From assembly GCA_036005065.1 (NCBI GenBank), contig DASYQW010000333.1, positions 1 through 47,773 of the forward strand: DNA of 47,773 nt. Direction: 5' to 3'. Shown here piece after piece: positions 22,772-30,847 of the stretch. The position numbers and the translations under genes were made by a program. The stretch comes from Candidatus Methylomirabilota bacterium (GTDB lineage: Bacteria; Methylomirabilota; Methylomirabilia; Rokubacteriales; DASRDR01). The stretch's first letter is position 1; each line of letters opens with the position of its first letter. Below the pieces are notes generated by a model, which was given only the letters and a program-made list of their open reading frames with translations, had not been told where the DNA came from and ran no database searches.

Positions 22772-25471
22772 GTGACCCAGGTGCTCCCCAGCCCATCCGA
22801 GCAGGGCCAGCTCAGGGCCCTCCTCGACACCATCAAGCGCATCACGGCGCTCACGCCGCCCGAGGTGCTCCTCGGCACCATCGCGGACGCCGCCGCTCGG
22901 CTCCTGGGCTTCGAGACCGGGGGCTTCCGGCTGGTCGAGGGCGACGAGCTCGTGATCGCGGGCCAGTGGGGCGACCCGGCCATGCTGCGGCCCCGCATCA
23001 AGATCGGCGAGAGCCTCACCGGCCGGGTGGCACTGACCGGCGAGGCGATGGTCGTCACGGACCTGCCGAACGACCCTCGCCTCGACCCGCTCCACCAGGA
23101 GGCCGACCGCCGCCACGGCTACCGGATGTACATCGGCGTGCCGCTTCGAATCGGCTCGCGGGTCACCGGGGTCCTCGCGCTCCGCTCCCGGGCTCAGCGC
23201 GCGATCAGCGCCGATGAGCTGGCGGTCGTCCAGGCCTTCGCCGATCACGCGGCCATCGCCCTGGAGAACGCGCGGCTCTACGCCGTCGCCCAGCACCAGC
23301 GGCAGCGGGCCGAAGCGCTCACGGAGATCGCCGGGGACGTGTCGGCGGCGCTCGACCGGAACACCGTGCTCCAGCGCGTGGTCGAGCACGCGCGCCGGCT
23401 CTGCCGGGCCGACCTCGTCACGCTGGCGCTCTACGAGCCGGGCGGAACCGAGGCAGCGGTCGTCGCCAAGACGGGGCACCTGACGGACGTCTACGACCGG
23501 ATGGTCTTCCGCCCGGGGCTCGGGCTGGGTGGGGCAGTGCTGGCGACGCGCGTGCCCGTCACGTCGGCCGACCGCCTGACCGACCCACGCTGGGACCCCG
23601 ACGAGGCGGCCCGGGTCGAAGGGCTCCGCTCGACGGCGGCGGTGCCGATCCTGGCCGGCGCGACGCTGCTCGGCGTCCTCTGGGTTCACCGGCGGACCGT
23701 CGAGCCATTCGAGCCGGCCGACGTCAGCACCATCGAGGCGCTGGCTCGCCATGCCGCCATCGCCATCCAGAACGCCGCGCTCTATGAGACGGCGCAGGCG
23801 CGGGCGGCCGAGGTGCAGGTGCTTCGGCGCATCGGACTCACCCTCTCCCGCTCGCTCGACCTGCCACGCGTCCTCCAGGACATCGTGGAGGCAGCCCGAG
23901 CCGGGACGGGAAGCGACGCCGCCTTCTGCGCCCTGGTGGATCCCACCGCGCTCAACGTCGAGACCGTCGCCTCGACGGGGGCCCTCACCACCTTGTTTGC
24001 CCGGTATCGCATCCAGCCCGGGCAAGGCATCGGTGGCTGGTTCCTCCTCCACAAGCGCCCCTTTCGGACCGAGGACTACCTGGCCGATCCCCGGTTCGTC
24101 CACGCGTTCGACGACGCCGCCCGGGCCGAGCGCATCGTCGCCAATCTGGGGGTGCCCATCCTGAACCAGGACCAGGTGATCGGCCTGTTGTGGGTCGTCA
24201 ACCGGACGCGGCAGCCCTTCACCGAGCGGGATGAGGCCTTCCTGACCGGACTGGGGGATCACGCCGCCGTGGCCATCATGAACGCGCGGGCCCACGCCGA
24301 GCGCCAGCGCGCCCTGGAGGAGCTCCAGGCGTCTCAGGACCGGCTCGTCAAGACCGAGCGCCTTCGCGCGCTCGGCGAGATGGCCAGCGGCGTCGCCCAC
24401 GACTTCAACAATCTCCTGGCGGTGATCCTCGGCCGCGTCCAGCTCCTGCTCATGCGCGCCGATGACCCGGAGCTCCGGCGCGGGCTCTCCATGATCGAGC
24501 GGGCCGCCACCGACGCCGCCCAGACGGTCCGCCGCATCCAGGAGTTCACCCGCACCCGGCAGACGCGGCCGTTCGGGCCGGTCGACCTCGCGCACGTCGT
24601 GCGCGAGGCGCTGGAGCTGACCAAGGGGCGCTGGAAGGACGAAGCCCAGGTGCGCGGCGTGACGTACGCGGTCGTCATGGAGCTCGGCGCCGTCCCCGCG
24701 GTGGCGGGCCAGGCGGCGGAGTTGCGCGAGGTCGTCATCAATCTCGTCCTCAACGCCGTCGACGCCATGCCGGACGGCGGGACGATCCACGTGAGCGTTC
24801 ACGCCGAGAACGGAAGCGTGGTGACGCGGGTCCGCGACTCCGGGCACGGCATGACCCCCGAAGTCCGGGCCCGAGTGTTCGAGCCCTTCTTCACGACCAA
24901 GGGCCCGCGCAGCACCGGCCTCGGGCTCGCGGTCGCCTACGGGATCATCCAGCGCCACGGAGGCCGGATCGAGGTCGAGAGCACGGCGGGGTCCGGAGCC
25001 GCCTTCACCATCACGTTGCCCGTCCGGGCCCGGCGCCCGCCCGACTCCCGGGGGGCCGAGACGACGGCGCCAGCGCCACCCGCCCGGCCCGCCCGCGTCC
25101 TCGTCGTCGACGACGAGCCGCCGGTGCGCGAGCTCATCGTGGACGTCCTCCGCTCGGCCGGCCACGTCCCGCTGGCCGCCGAGGACGGAGCGGCCGGCCT
25201 CGCGCTGGCCGCCGACGGGACGCTCGATCTGGCGCTCATCGACCTGGGGTTGCCCGGGTTATCCGGCTGGGACGTGGCCGCCCGTCTCCGGGCCGCCTCC
25301 CCCGAGCTTCCGCTGGTTCTCATCACTGGCTGGGGCGATCAGCTCGACCCGGCCGCGCTCGAGCGGAGCGGCGTCTGCCAGGTCATCGCCAAGCCGTTTC
25401 AGGCTGAGCAGATCCTGCGAATCGTCGCGGAGCGGACGGGTCGCGCCGCGGCGAAGGGCGGAAGCAGCTAG
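22772..25471 (+). CDS. three-GAF hybrid histidine kinase with C-terminal receiver
   Basis: An 899-aa soluble sensor. Three GAF domains lie at about 18–172, 180–340 and 347–505. They precede HisKA with H543 ([16 protein letters not shown]) and an HATPase with NLVLNAVDAM, a G1 box RDSGHGM in which the first Gly of the usual DTGxG is shifted, and STGLGL. The receiver has D780/D781, D824 and K874. The receiver contains TGWGDQL, a motif shared with the kinases at 18307–22590 and 44692–47259, which marks these three as recent paralogues. GTG 22772 was chosen because AGAGG lies 6 nt upstream; the open frame further upstream lies antisense to the divergent kinase and is not homologous. The 3' end is followed by a terminator hairpin. 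Confidence 0.92.
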   Translation: MTQVLPSPSEQGQLRALLDTIKRITALTPPEVLLGTIADAAARLLGFETGGFRLVEGDELVIAGQWGDPAMLRPRIKIGESLTGRVALTGEAMVVTDLPNDPRLDPLHQEADRRHGYRMYIGVPLRIGSRVTGVLALRSRAQRAISADELAVVQAFADHAAIALENARLYAVAQHQRQRAEALTEIAGDVSAALDRNTVLQRVVEHARRLCRADLVTLALYEPGGTEAAVVAKTGHLTDVYDRMVFRPGLGLGGAVLATRVPVTSADRLTDPRWDPDEAARVEGLRSTAAVPILAGATLLGVLWVHRRTVEPFEPADVSTIEALARHAAIAIQNAALYETAQARAAEVQVLRRIGLTLSRSLDLPRVLQDIVEAARAGTGSDAAFCALVDPTALNVETVASTGALTTLFARYRIQPGQGIGGWFLLHKRPFRTEDYLADPRFVHAFDDAARAERIVANLGVPILNQDQVIGLLWVVNRTRQPFTERDEAFLTGLGDHAAVAIMNARAHAERQRALEELQASQDRLVKTERLRALGEMASGVAHDFNNLLAVILGRVQLLLMRADDPELRRGLSMIERAATDAAQTVRRIQEFTRTRQTRPFGPVDLAHVVREALELTKGRWKDEAQVRGVTYAVVMELGAVPAVAGQAAELREVVINLVLNAVDAMPDGGTIHVSVHAENGSVVTRVRDSGHGMTPEVRARVFEPFFTTKGPRSTGLGLAVAYGIIQRHGGRIEVESTAGSGAAFTITLPVRARRPPDSRGAETTAPAPPARPARVLVVDDEPPVRELIVDVLRSAGHVPLAAEDGAAGLALAADGTLDLALIDLGLPGLSGWDVAARLRAASPELPLVLITGWGDQLDPAALERSGVCQVIAKPFQAEQILRIVAERTGRAAAKGGSS

Positions 25472-25489
25472 ATGTGTGGCGGAGTGACC

Positions 25490-25553
25490 CGGCGCCGGCC
25501 ACCGAGCGGGCGGTGCATCGGGGAGTGCTCAGAGCGGCGGCTTGGCCGCCGCC
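25490..25553 (+). repeat. hairpin repeat, copy 4 (partial)
   Basis: CGGCGCCGGCCACCGAGCG through the GGCGGCTTGGCCGCC hairpin matches the first half of 7021–7140 with a handful of differences. The downstream stem is a different G-rich sequence (25569–25590). Confidence 0.8.
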
Positions 25554-25568
25554 ACGACGGGGGGCCTC

Positions 25569-25590
25569 GGGGGGTCTTCCGAGACCCCCC
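25569..25590. terminator. bidirectional terminator between convergent genes
   Basis: A perfect 9-bp stem GGGGGGTCT (25569–25577) with AGACCCCCC (25582–25590) and TCCG loop sits between the stop codons of the three-GAF kinase and the small lipoprotein gene. Confidence 0.6.
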
Positions 25591-25603
25591 CGAATGAATC
25601 CCG

Positions 25604-25951
25604 CTACTCGAAGCGGCGCGGGGCGTTCTGCGGCGTGACGAGCTCCGGCAGCGACTCCTGGTACCGCTGCACGTCCTCGGTGGTCAGGCCAAACCACTCG
25701 GGGGCGAGGCTCGCCAGCAGATAGAAGGGCCGCACCAGCACCCAGTCGAGCACGACCCCGACCGGATGGAGGACGTACGCCGGGGCCCGAAACGGATGGC
25801 CGTAAGCCGACGGAAGCGGCTCGTAGGTATCCGGCAGCGCCCGCGGGAAGATCGACCAGGCGCCGTCCTTTTGCGACTTGAGCTGGGCCGCCGAGCAGCC
25901 GACCGCCACCAGCGCCGCCAGCAACAGCACCACGAGAACTCTGGCACGCAT
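25604..25951 (-). CDS. small predicted lipoprotein, unknown function
   Basis: A 115-aa protein starting MRARVLVVLLLAALVAVGC, a lipoprotein signal peptide with lipobox-like AVGC and predicted lipidation at Cys19. The mature part is rich in Pro and aromatic residues, with a hydrophobic stretch YVLHPVGVVLDWVLVRPFYLLASLAPEWF that could be amphipathic or membrane-associated. It ends in a polar tail. The ATG at 25951 has GGGAGG upstream; the longer frame lacks a signal. I do not recognise a family. It is convergent with the upstream kinase and separated by a terminator. Confidence 0.72.
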   Translation of the reverse strand: MRARVLVVLLLAALVAVGCSAAQLKSQKDGAWSIFPRALPDTYEPLPSAYGHPFRAPAYVLHPVGVVLDWVLVRPFYLLASLAPEWFGLTTEDVQRYQESLPELVTPQNAPRRFE

Positions 25952-26189
25952 CGTCGTTCCTCCCCGCCTGCCTCGCCGGCCACCAACCAACGGCGCCGGG
26001 CTCGAGCGCTCGGAACCACAGGTAGGAGCCACCACGCCCGGCTACCGTAGCATGGCCTTTCCGGGACCCCCAAGAGTTTTCGCGTGGGCAGATGCCCCGA
26101 CCGCGGTGGAACTTGGCAGTGACGGCGGTTCGCGGTAGACTAAGCATCCTCGGGCCTTGGGACTCTGGCAGGGGGGAGGGCCGGCCGGC

Positions 26190-28133
26190 GTGGGTGAGCC
26201 GACTGAAGACCGCTCGTTTCTGGGCTGGTTGTCTCGCTTCTGGACCGGGTCGCCGCCCGGCCCCGACGTCGTGACCGCCACCCCGCCCCTACCTGTAGCG
26301 GCGGCACCCACCGCGACAGCCGGTCCCGAAGCACCGCCCACCGACCTCACGCACGATCAGACGACCGGCCGTGAGACGACCCTCCGCATCGAGGACATCA
26401 TACGGGTCCAGGCCGTCACGGCGAGCCTCCTCACGAAGAAGGTCTCGCCGCAGGACCTCTTCCGGCACATCGTGGACGGCGCCGCCGACTGTCTGAACGC
26501 CCACGAGGCCTCGCTGATGCTGGTGGAAAGTGACGAGCTGCGTGTCGTCTCGGCCCGCAAGGCGGGCGAGCATATCACGATGCGCATCCAGCGGATCCGG
26601 GTCGGGGACGGCGTGGCGGGCTGGGTTGCGCGGGAAGGCCAGCCGCTCCTCCTCAACGAGGGCGACGACTTCTCGCGCTTCGTCAACTTCGCCCCGAAGG
26701 GAGGGCGCATCCAGTCGGCACTCTCGGTCCCCCTCCAGGTGGAGGGCCGCGTCGTCGGTGTCCTCAACGCCAACCGCCTGGCCGGCGGCGAGAACTTCAC
26801 CGACGGGGACCTGGCCGTCCTGCGCCTGTTCGCCGACACCGCGGCGCTGGCGATCGACCAGACGAACCTCCTGCAGACGGTCCAGACGCGCGCGCGCTCG
26901 CTGCAGACCCTGCTGTCGGTCACCGACGCCTTCGCCGGCGCGACGGACCCGGCGGCGGCGCTCGTCGGGCTCATGCCCGGTCTGGGCGAGACGTTTCATC
27001 CCGCCCAGGCGCTCGCCTTCCTCGGGACAGCGGAGCAGGGCCGCCTGGACGCCGTCGCGGACTGGACGCCCCGGCGGGGACCGGGGGGGCGCGACCGGCT
27101 CGGCGGGCTCGGACTCACGCTCACCCCCCAGGTTCTCGAGGCCTTCGAGGGCCGAGAGCCAGCCTGGTTCAAGCGGTTGCCGCTCGACGGCGACCCGGCG
27201 CGAGCGGAGTCGCTTCCCGCCCGACTGCTCCTGGTGCCGGTGAGCGGCTCGGAGCTCTCGCGGTGCGCGCTCGTCCTGGGCTGGGAGGACCCGCAGCACG
27301 TGCTGCCTTCCGAAGACGTCAACGTGCTCGAAGGGCTAGCCCGGCAGCTCGAGCTGGCGCTGTCGAGTCAGGACCGGGCGGCCGCCGTCGGGGCGCTCGA
27401 GGCCGAGATGGCGCAGGCGCGGACGCACCTGATGGAGGCCGAGCGGCTGGCGACCGTCGGCCAGAGCATGGCCGGGGTCGTCCACGACATCAACGCGCCC
27501 TTGACCGCGGTGACGGCCTTCGCCCAGCTGATTCAGAAGGAAACGGTGGATGACAAGAGCCGCGAGCGCGCGGGACACATCATCGAGGCGGCGACGCGGG
27601 CCCAGCGGCTCGTCCGCGAGCTCCTCAAGATGGCGCGCCCCCAGCCCCCGACGTTGGAGCTGGTCGAGCTTCACCAGCTCCTCCAGGTGGCGATGGACCT
27701 CGAGCGGCCCCAGTGCGCCGTCTCCGGCATCAAGCTCGTCTCGGCGTTCGACCCGGCGGTGCCTCAGGTCAAGGCCGACCCCCACCGTCTCGGACAGGTC
27801 TTCATCAACCTGCTCGTCAACGCCCGGCAGGCCATGGACGCGGGAGAGAAAGGCAGCGTCATCACCGTCCAGACGCGACGGCTCGAGCGCGCGGTGGAGA
27901 TCCACGTCATCGACGACGGCCCCGGCATCCCCGCGGCCGTCAAGAGCAAGATCTTCGACTGGTTCTTCACCACCAAGCCGCCGGGCGAGGGCACGGGGCT
28001 CGGCCTCGCGGTGTCGCGCGAGATCCTGCTCTCCCACGGCGGGAACCTGCGGGTCGACGACTCCCCGGGCGGCGGCGCCACCTTCATTCTCCTGCTACCC
28101 CTCACGGAGGCCCCCGGCGCGCCGGCCCGGTAG
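26190..28133 (+). CDS. GAF-domain histidine kinase without receiver
   Basis: A 647-aa soluble sensor kinase. A Pro/Ala-rich low-complexity N-terminus (about 1–60) precedes a GAF domain (about 75–235) with GDGVAGWVAREGQPL and SALSVPLQVEGRVVGVLNANR. Then come a divergent second GAF-like region (about 245–405), a coiled segment and a HisKA with H432 in VVHDINAPLTAV. The HATPase has NLLVNARQAM, DDGPGIP and GTGLGLAVSREIL. GTG 26190 has GGGAGGG 9 nt upstream; a TTG at 26157 is an alternative. Unlike the neighbouring hybrids it lacks a receiver and its H-box is VHDIN rather than AHDFNN, so it belongs to another subfamily. Confidence 0.9.
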   Translation: MGEPTEDRSFLGWLSRFWTGSPPGPDVVTATPPLPVAAAPTATAGPEAPPTDLTHDQTTGRETTLRIEDIIRVQAVTASLLTKKVSPQDLFRHIVDGAADCLNAHEASLMLVESDELRVVSARKAGEHITMRIQRIRVGDGVAGWVAREGQPLLLNEGDDFSRFVNFAPKGGRIQSALSVPLQVEGRVVGVLNANRLAGGENFTDGDLAVLRLFADTAALAIDQTNLLQTVQTRARSLQTLLSVTDAFAGATDPAAALVGLMPGLGETFHPAQALAFLGTAEQGRLDAVADWTPRRGPGGRDRLGGLGLTLTPQVLEAFEGREPAWFKRLPLDGDPARAESLPARLLLVPVSGSELSRCALVLGWEDPQHVLPSEDVNVLEGLARQLELALSSQDRAAAVGALEAEMAQARTHLMEAERLATVGQSMAGVVHDINAPLTAVTAFAQLIQKETVDDKSRERAGHIIEAATRAQRLVRELLKMARPQPPTLELVELHQLLQVAMDLERPQCAVSGIKLVSAFDPAVPQVKADPHRLGQVFINLLVNARQAMDAGEKGSVITVQTRRLERAVEIHVIDDGPGIPAAVKSKIFDWFFTTKPPGEGTGLGLAVSREILLSHGGNLRVDDSPGGGATFILLLPLTEAPGAPAR

Positions 28134-28326
28134 TCCGTCCGACGGCGCCTCCGGTCGCCCCTGGTGCACCGACCCGAATTCCGGGTGCGGCGACCTGAGC
28201 CGGGGCCTCTCCCCTGTGAGCGGCCGGGGGCCTGCCGACCCTGAACCCCTCGTCAGATCAGGCGCGAAGAGTGCCCCGGGTCCGCATGCTGTGGCGAGGC
28301 ACCCTTCTTGCTCCGCCTCCCGCGTC

Positions 28327-29118
28327 ATGCGCCCGGCGGAGCCCCGACGGCCCGGCCAGGCGGGGCGGCCGCGACGGCGTCCCTGGGCGGCCCTGGTAAC
28401 CCTCCTCGTCCTCTTCCTGGCACTCACTGGACACATGCGCCGCACCGTCATCCAGCCCGCGGCCGATGCCGGCCCGGACGGCCCGGTGAAAGTGATCGCC
28501 CAGGTGCTGGTAGAGCGCGAAGGTCAGGTCGTCAAGCGCGGATCGGCGGTGATCGTCGCCGCCCGCGAAGAGTACGGAGAGGCGGTCTGCTACCTCCTGA
28601 CCGTGGGACACGTCTTGGACGGCCGCCAGGCCTCGGACTCGGTCCAGGTGCTCCTGCCCGACGGAAATGACTGGCGCCCGGTGCGGGGCGAGGCGATCCA
28701 GCAGGTAGACGCCGGCGAACGCGACCTGGCGGTGCTGCGCGCCATCGCGACGTGCCGGCCGGCGCGGATCGGCGTGGGTCCCGAACGCGATGGCGACGTG
28801 TGGCTCGCCGGCTTCCCCGGCGAGGGGCAGGTTCGCGTCTGGCCCGGGCACGCGCGCGAGGCGTCCTGGTTCGGCACCCTCCGATGGATCGTCGAGGGAA
28901 CGGTCACCGAGGGCGCGAGCGGCGGCGGCGTGTTCGACGCCCAGACCGGGCGCCTCCTCGGCCTCATCCAGGGTTACTGGACGGCGCGCCTCGTCATGCC
29001 CGGCGGCGCGATCGCGGGTGTGGCGCGGATCGGCACCGCGGCCGTGATCCCCATCACCCGCGTCCGCGCGCTTCTCGAGGAATGGGGGTTCGAAGACCTC
29101 CTGGACAGTGCTCGATAG
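28327..29118 (+). CDS. membrane-anchored trypsin-like serine protease
   Basis: A 263-aa protein with a basic N-terminus, one signal-anchor helix (WAALVTLLVLFLALTG, about 20–35) and a chymotrypsin-fold domain. The catalytic triad is visible: His95 in LLTVGHVLD, Asp133 in GERDLAVLR and Ser198 in EGASGGGVFD. The GxSGG context is that of trypsin-like PF13365 proteins such as DegP relatives, but no PDZ domain follows. It is probably held in the inner membrane with the protease in the periplasm. The ATG at 28327 starts just before the basic region; the open frame upstream lies antisense or out of phase with the kinase and is not credible. Substrate unknown. Confidence 0.82.
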   Translation: MRPAEPRRPGQAGRPRRRPWAALVTLLVLFLALTGHMRRTVIQPAADAGPDGPVKVIAQVLVEREGQVVKRGSAVIVAAREEYGEAVCYLLTVGHVLDGRQASDSVQVLLPDGNDWRPVRGEAIQQVDAGERDLAVLRAIATCRPARIGVGPERDGDVWLAGFPGEGQVRVWPGHAREASWFGTLRWIVEGTVTEGASGGGVFDAQTGRLLGLIQGYWTARLVMPGGAIAGVARIGTAAVIPITRVRALLEEWGFEDLLDSAR

Positions 29119-29121
29119 CCG

Positions 29122-29340
29122 TCAGCCGGCCAATCCGCGGGAGCGGCGGAGGAGCCGCGTGAGGTAACCCTCGAGCTCAGCCAGCACCGCGCGTTTCGCC
29201 GTCACCGCCATCGCTTCGACCGGTTCTGCGCCTCCCCGCCGATGGACCAGCAGGGTGCCCGAAAACTCCTCGGCCCGCTCGTCGACCGCAGCCAGCTGCC
29301 GGATGCCGAGAATCTCCCACTCGCCGATGTGCTCCGTCAT
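29122..29340 (-). CDS. small hypothetical protein
   Basis: A 72-aa protein beginning MTEHIGEWEILGIRQLAAV. The ATG at 29340 has GGGAGG 6 nt upstream, which supports translation. The pattern of short strands followed by a C-terminal helix (LAELEGYLTRLLRRSRG) suggests a compact alpha/beta fold, but I know no family. It is convergent with the protease gene, 3 bp apart, and 75 bp downstream of the GspE-type gene on the same strand, hence possibly cotranscribed with it in reverse order of the map. Confidence 0.5.
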   Translation of the reverse strand: MTEHIGEWEILGIRQLAAVDERAEEFSGTLLVHRRGGAEPVEAMAVTAKRAVLAELEGYLTRLLRRSRGLAG

Positions 29341-29414
29341 GCGCCCTCCCGCTCCGGTGTGGTCGGGATGCCATGCCCGGGCCCAGTGTAGCGCGGCCGG
29401 CGCCGGAGGGCCGG

Positions 29415-30713
29415 TCATCCCGGCGGGCCGAGGAGGTGGAGCGGTCTCGCCGGTGTGGTGACGCGGAGCACCTCGTCGAGGGTGGTGAGCCCGGCCGCCA
29501 CCTTGCGGATCCCGTCGTCGTAGAGCGTCTGCAGGCCAGCCGCGCGCACCGCCGCGTGAAAGCGCGTCCCCCCGGCTTCCCGGGCGAGCAGTGCCCGCGT
29601 CTCGTCGTCGAGCGCGAGCAGCTCGTAGATCCCCGTGCGACCGCGGTAGCCGGTGTGTCGACAGGCCGAACAGCCGCGACCCCGGACGAGGGCACCCGCC
29701 GCCTCGCGGAGCCGAGGCACCTCGGCCAGCAGGGCCGACGGAACGACCGCCGGGACCCGGCAGCTCGGGCAGACGAGGCGCACGAGCCGCTGACTGATGA
29801 CGCCGATGGTCGAGGCGGCCACCAGATAAGGATCGATACCGAGGTTCACCACGCGGAGGATGGCGCTCGCCGCGTCGTTGGTGTGCATCGTGCTCAGCAG
29901 GAGGTGACCCGTCAGCGAGGCACGGAACGCGACCTCGGCCGTCTCGCCGTCACGGATCTCGCCGACCATGATGATGTCCGGGTCCTGCCGGAGGATCGCC
30001 CGGAGGGCTTCGGCGAAGGTGAGACCCGCCCGCTCGTTGATCTGAATCTGGGTGATCCCGGGGATCTCGTATTCGACCGGGTCCTCCACCGAGATGATGT
30101 TGAGGTGCTCGGCCCGCACCCGGTGGATACACGCCCGCAGCGTCGTGGTCTTCCCGCAGCCGGTGGGCCCCGTCACCAGGAGCATCCCGTGGGAATGCGC
30201 GAGCATCTTGTCGACCAGCGTGAGCTGATCGACGCTCAGCCCGAGGTGCTCGAGAGCCAGGAGCCCTCGTCCCGGCTCGAACAGCCGGAGTACCACCTTC
30301 TCGCCGTGGCGGCACGGCAGGGTCGAGACCCGAAGGTCGGCGTCGACGGTTCCGGTCCGGATCCGGATGTGGCCGTCCTGTGGCACGCGCCGCTCTGCGA
30401 TGTCCAGGCTGGCCATGACCTTGATCCGGGACACCACCGCCGTGTGGAGCGCCCGGGGAATCTCGCGCACCTTGACGAGGAAGCCATCCATGCGGGTCCG
30501 GACGAGGAGGCGGTCGCGTTCCGGCTCGAGGTGGATGTCGCTGGCGCCGTCGGCCAGCGCCTGCCGGATCAGGTCATCGACCAGCCGGATGATCGGCTCC
30601 ACGACTTCGGCGCTCCGCCCCCGCGCCGGGCTGCCCGCGCTCCCGCCGTTCTGGGCGGAGGGGCGGGTCGGTATCGCGAGCGGTTCCTTCATGGTCGTCG
30701 GTGCCGATCCCAT
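29415..30713 (-). CDS. GspE/PilB-type secretion or pilus ATPase
   Basis: A 432-aa hexameric ATPase of the type II secretion/type IV pilus family. It has SDIHLEPE (58–65), Walker A GPTGCGKTTT (182–191), Asp box VEDPVEYEIPGI (209–220), Walker B DPDIIMVGEIRD (244–255) and the His box TGHLLLSTMHTNDA (268–281). The zinc tetracysteine has C315/C318 and C348/C351. It is shorter than usual PilB because the N-terminal MshEN domain is missing, leaving only about 35 disordered residues. ATG 30713 is used; ATG 30692 is an alternative, and neither has a good ribosome site. The frame continues open far upstream, but that part is antisense to ampG and nagZ. No GspF/PilC gene adjoins it. Confidence 0.93.
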   Translation of the reverse strand: MGSAPTTMKEPLAIPTRPSAQNGGSAGSPARGRSAEVVEPIIRLVDDLIRQALADGASDIHLEPERDRLLVRTRMDGFLVKVREIPRALHTAVVSRIKVMASLDIAERRVPQDGHIRIRTGTVDADLRVSTLPCRHGEKVVLRLFEPGRGLLALEHLGLSVDQLTLVDKMLAHSHGMLLVTGPTGCGKTTTLRACIHRVRAEHLNIISVEDPVEYEIPGITQIQINERAGLTFAEALRAILRQDPDIIMVGEIRDGETAEVAFRASLTGHLLLSTMHTNDAASAILRVVNLGIDPYLVAASTIGVISQRLVRLVCPSCRVPAVVPSALLAEVPRLREAAGALVRGRGCSACRHTGYRGRTGIYELLALDDETRALLAREAGGTRFHAAVRAAGLQTLYDDGIRKVAAGLTTLDEVLRVTTPARPLHLLGPPG

Positions 30714-30841
30714 GCACAGGGAGTACCAGGCCCCTCCGGCCGGCGAGGCGCGATTCGCGCGGGGTTGTGAGCCGGCGGCGACGCGGGCGCGCGCGGCCCG
30801 GTACAGGTCGTCGACGAATTCGTCCGGGGGCCGTGGTCGGG

Positions 30842-30847
30842 TACAAT
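30842..30847 (+). promoter_or_regulatory. -10-like element overlapping the ampG start
   Basis: TACAAT (5 of 6) overlaps the first candidate ATG (30846). If it is the -10, transcription would begin at about the second ATG (30855), giving a leaderless message; no ribosome site is seen before either ATG. No clear -35. Confidence 0.3.

Noticed and set aside
27550..28326. N-terminal extension of the trypsin-like protease
   Set aside because: Overlaps the GAF kinase in another frame and is Ser/Arg-rich; a signal-anchor begins properly after ATG 28327.
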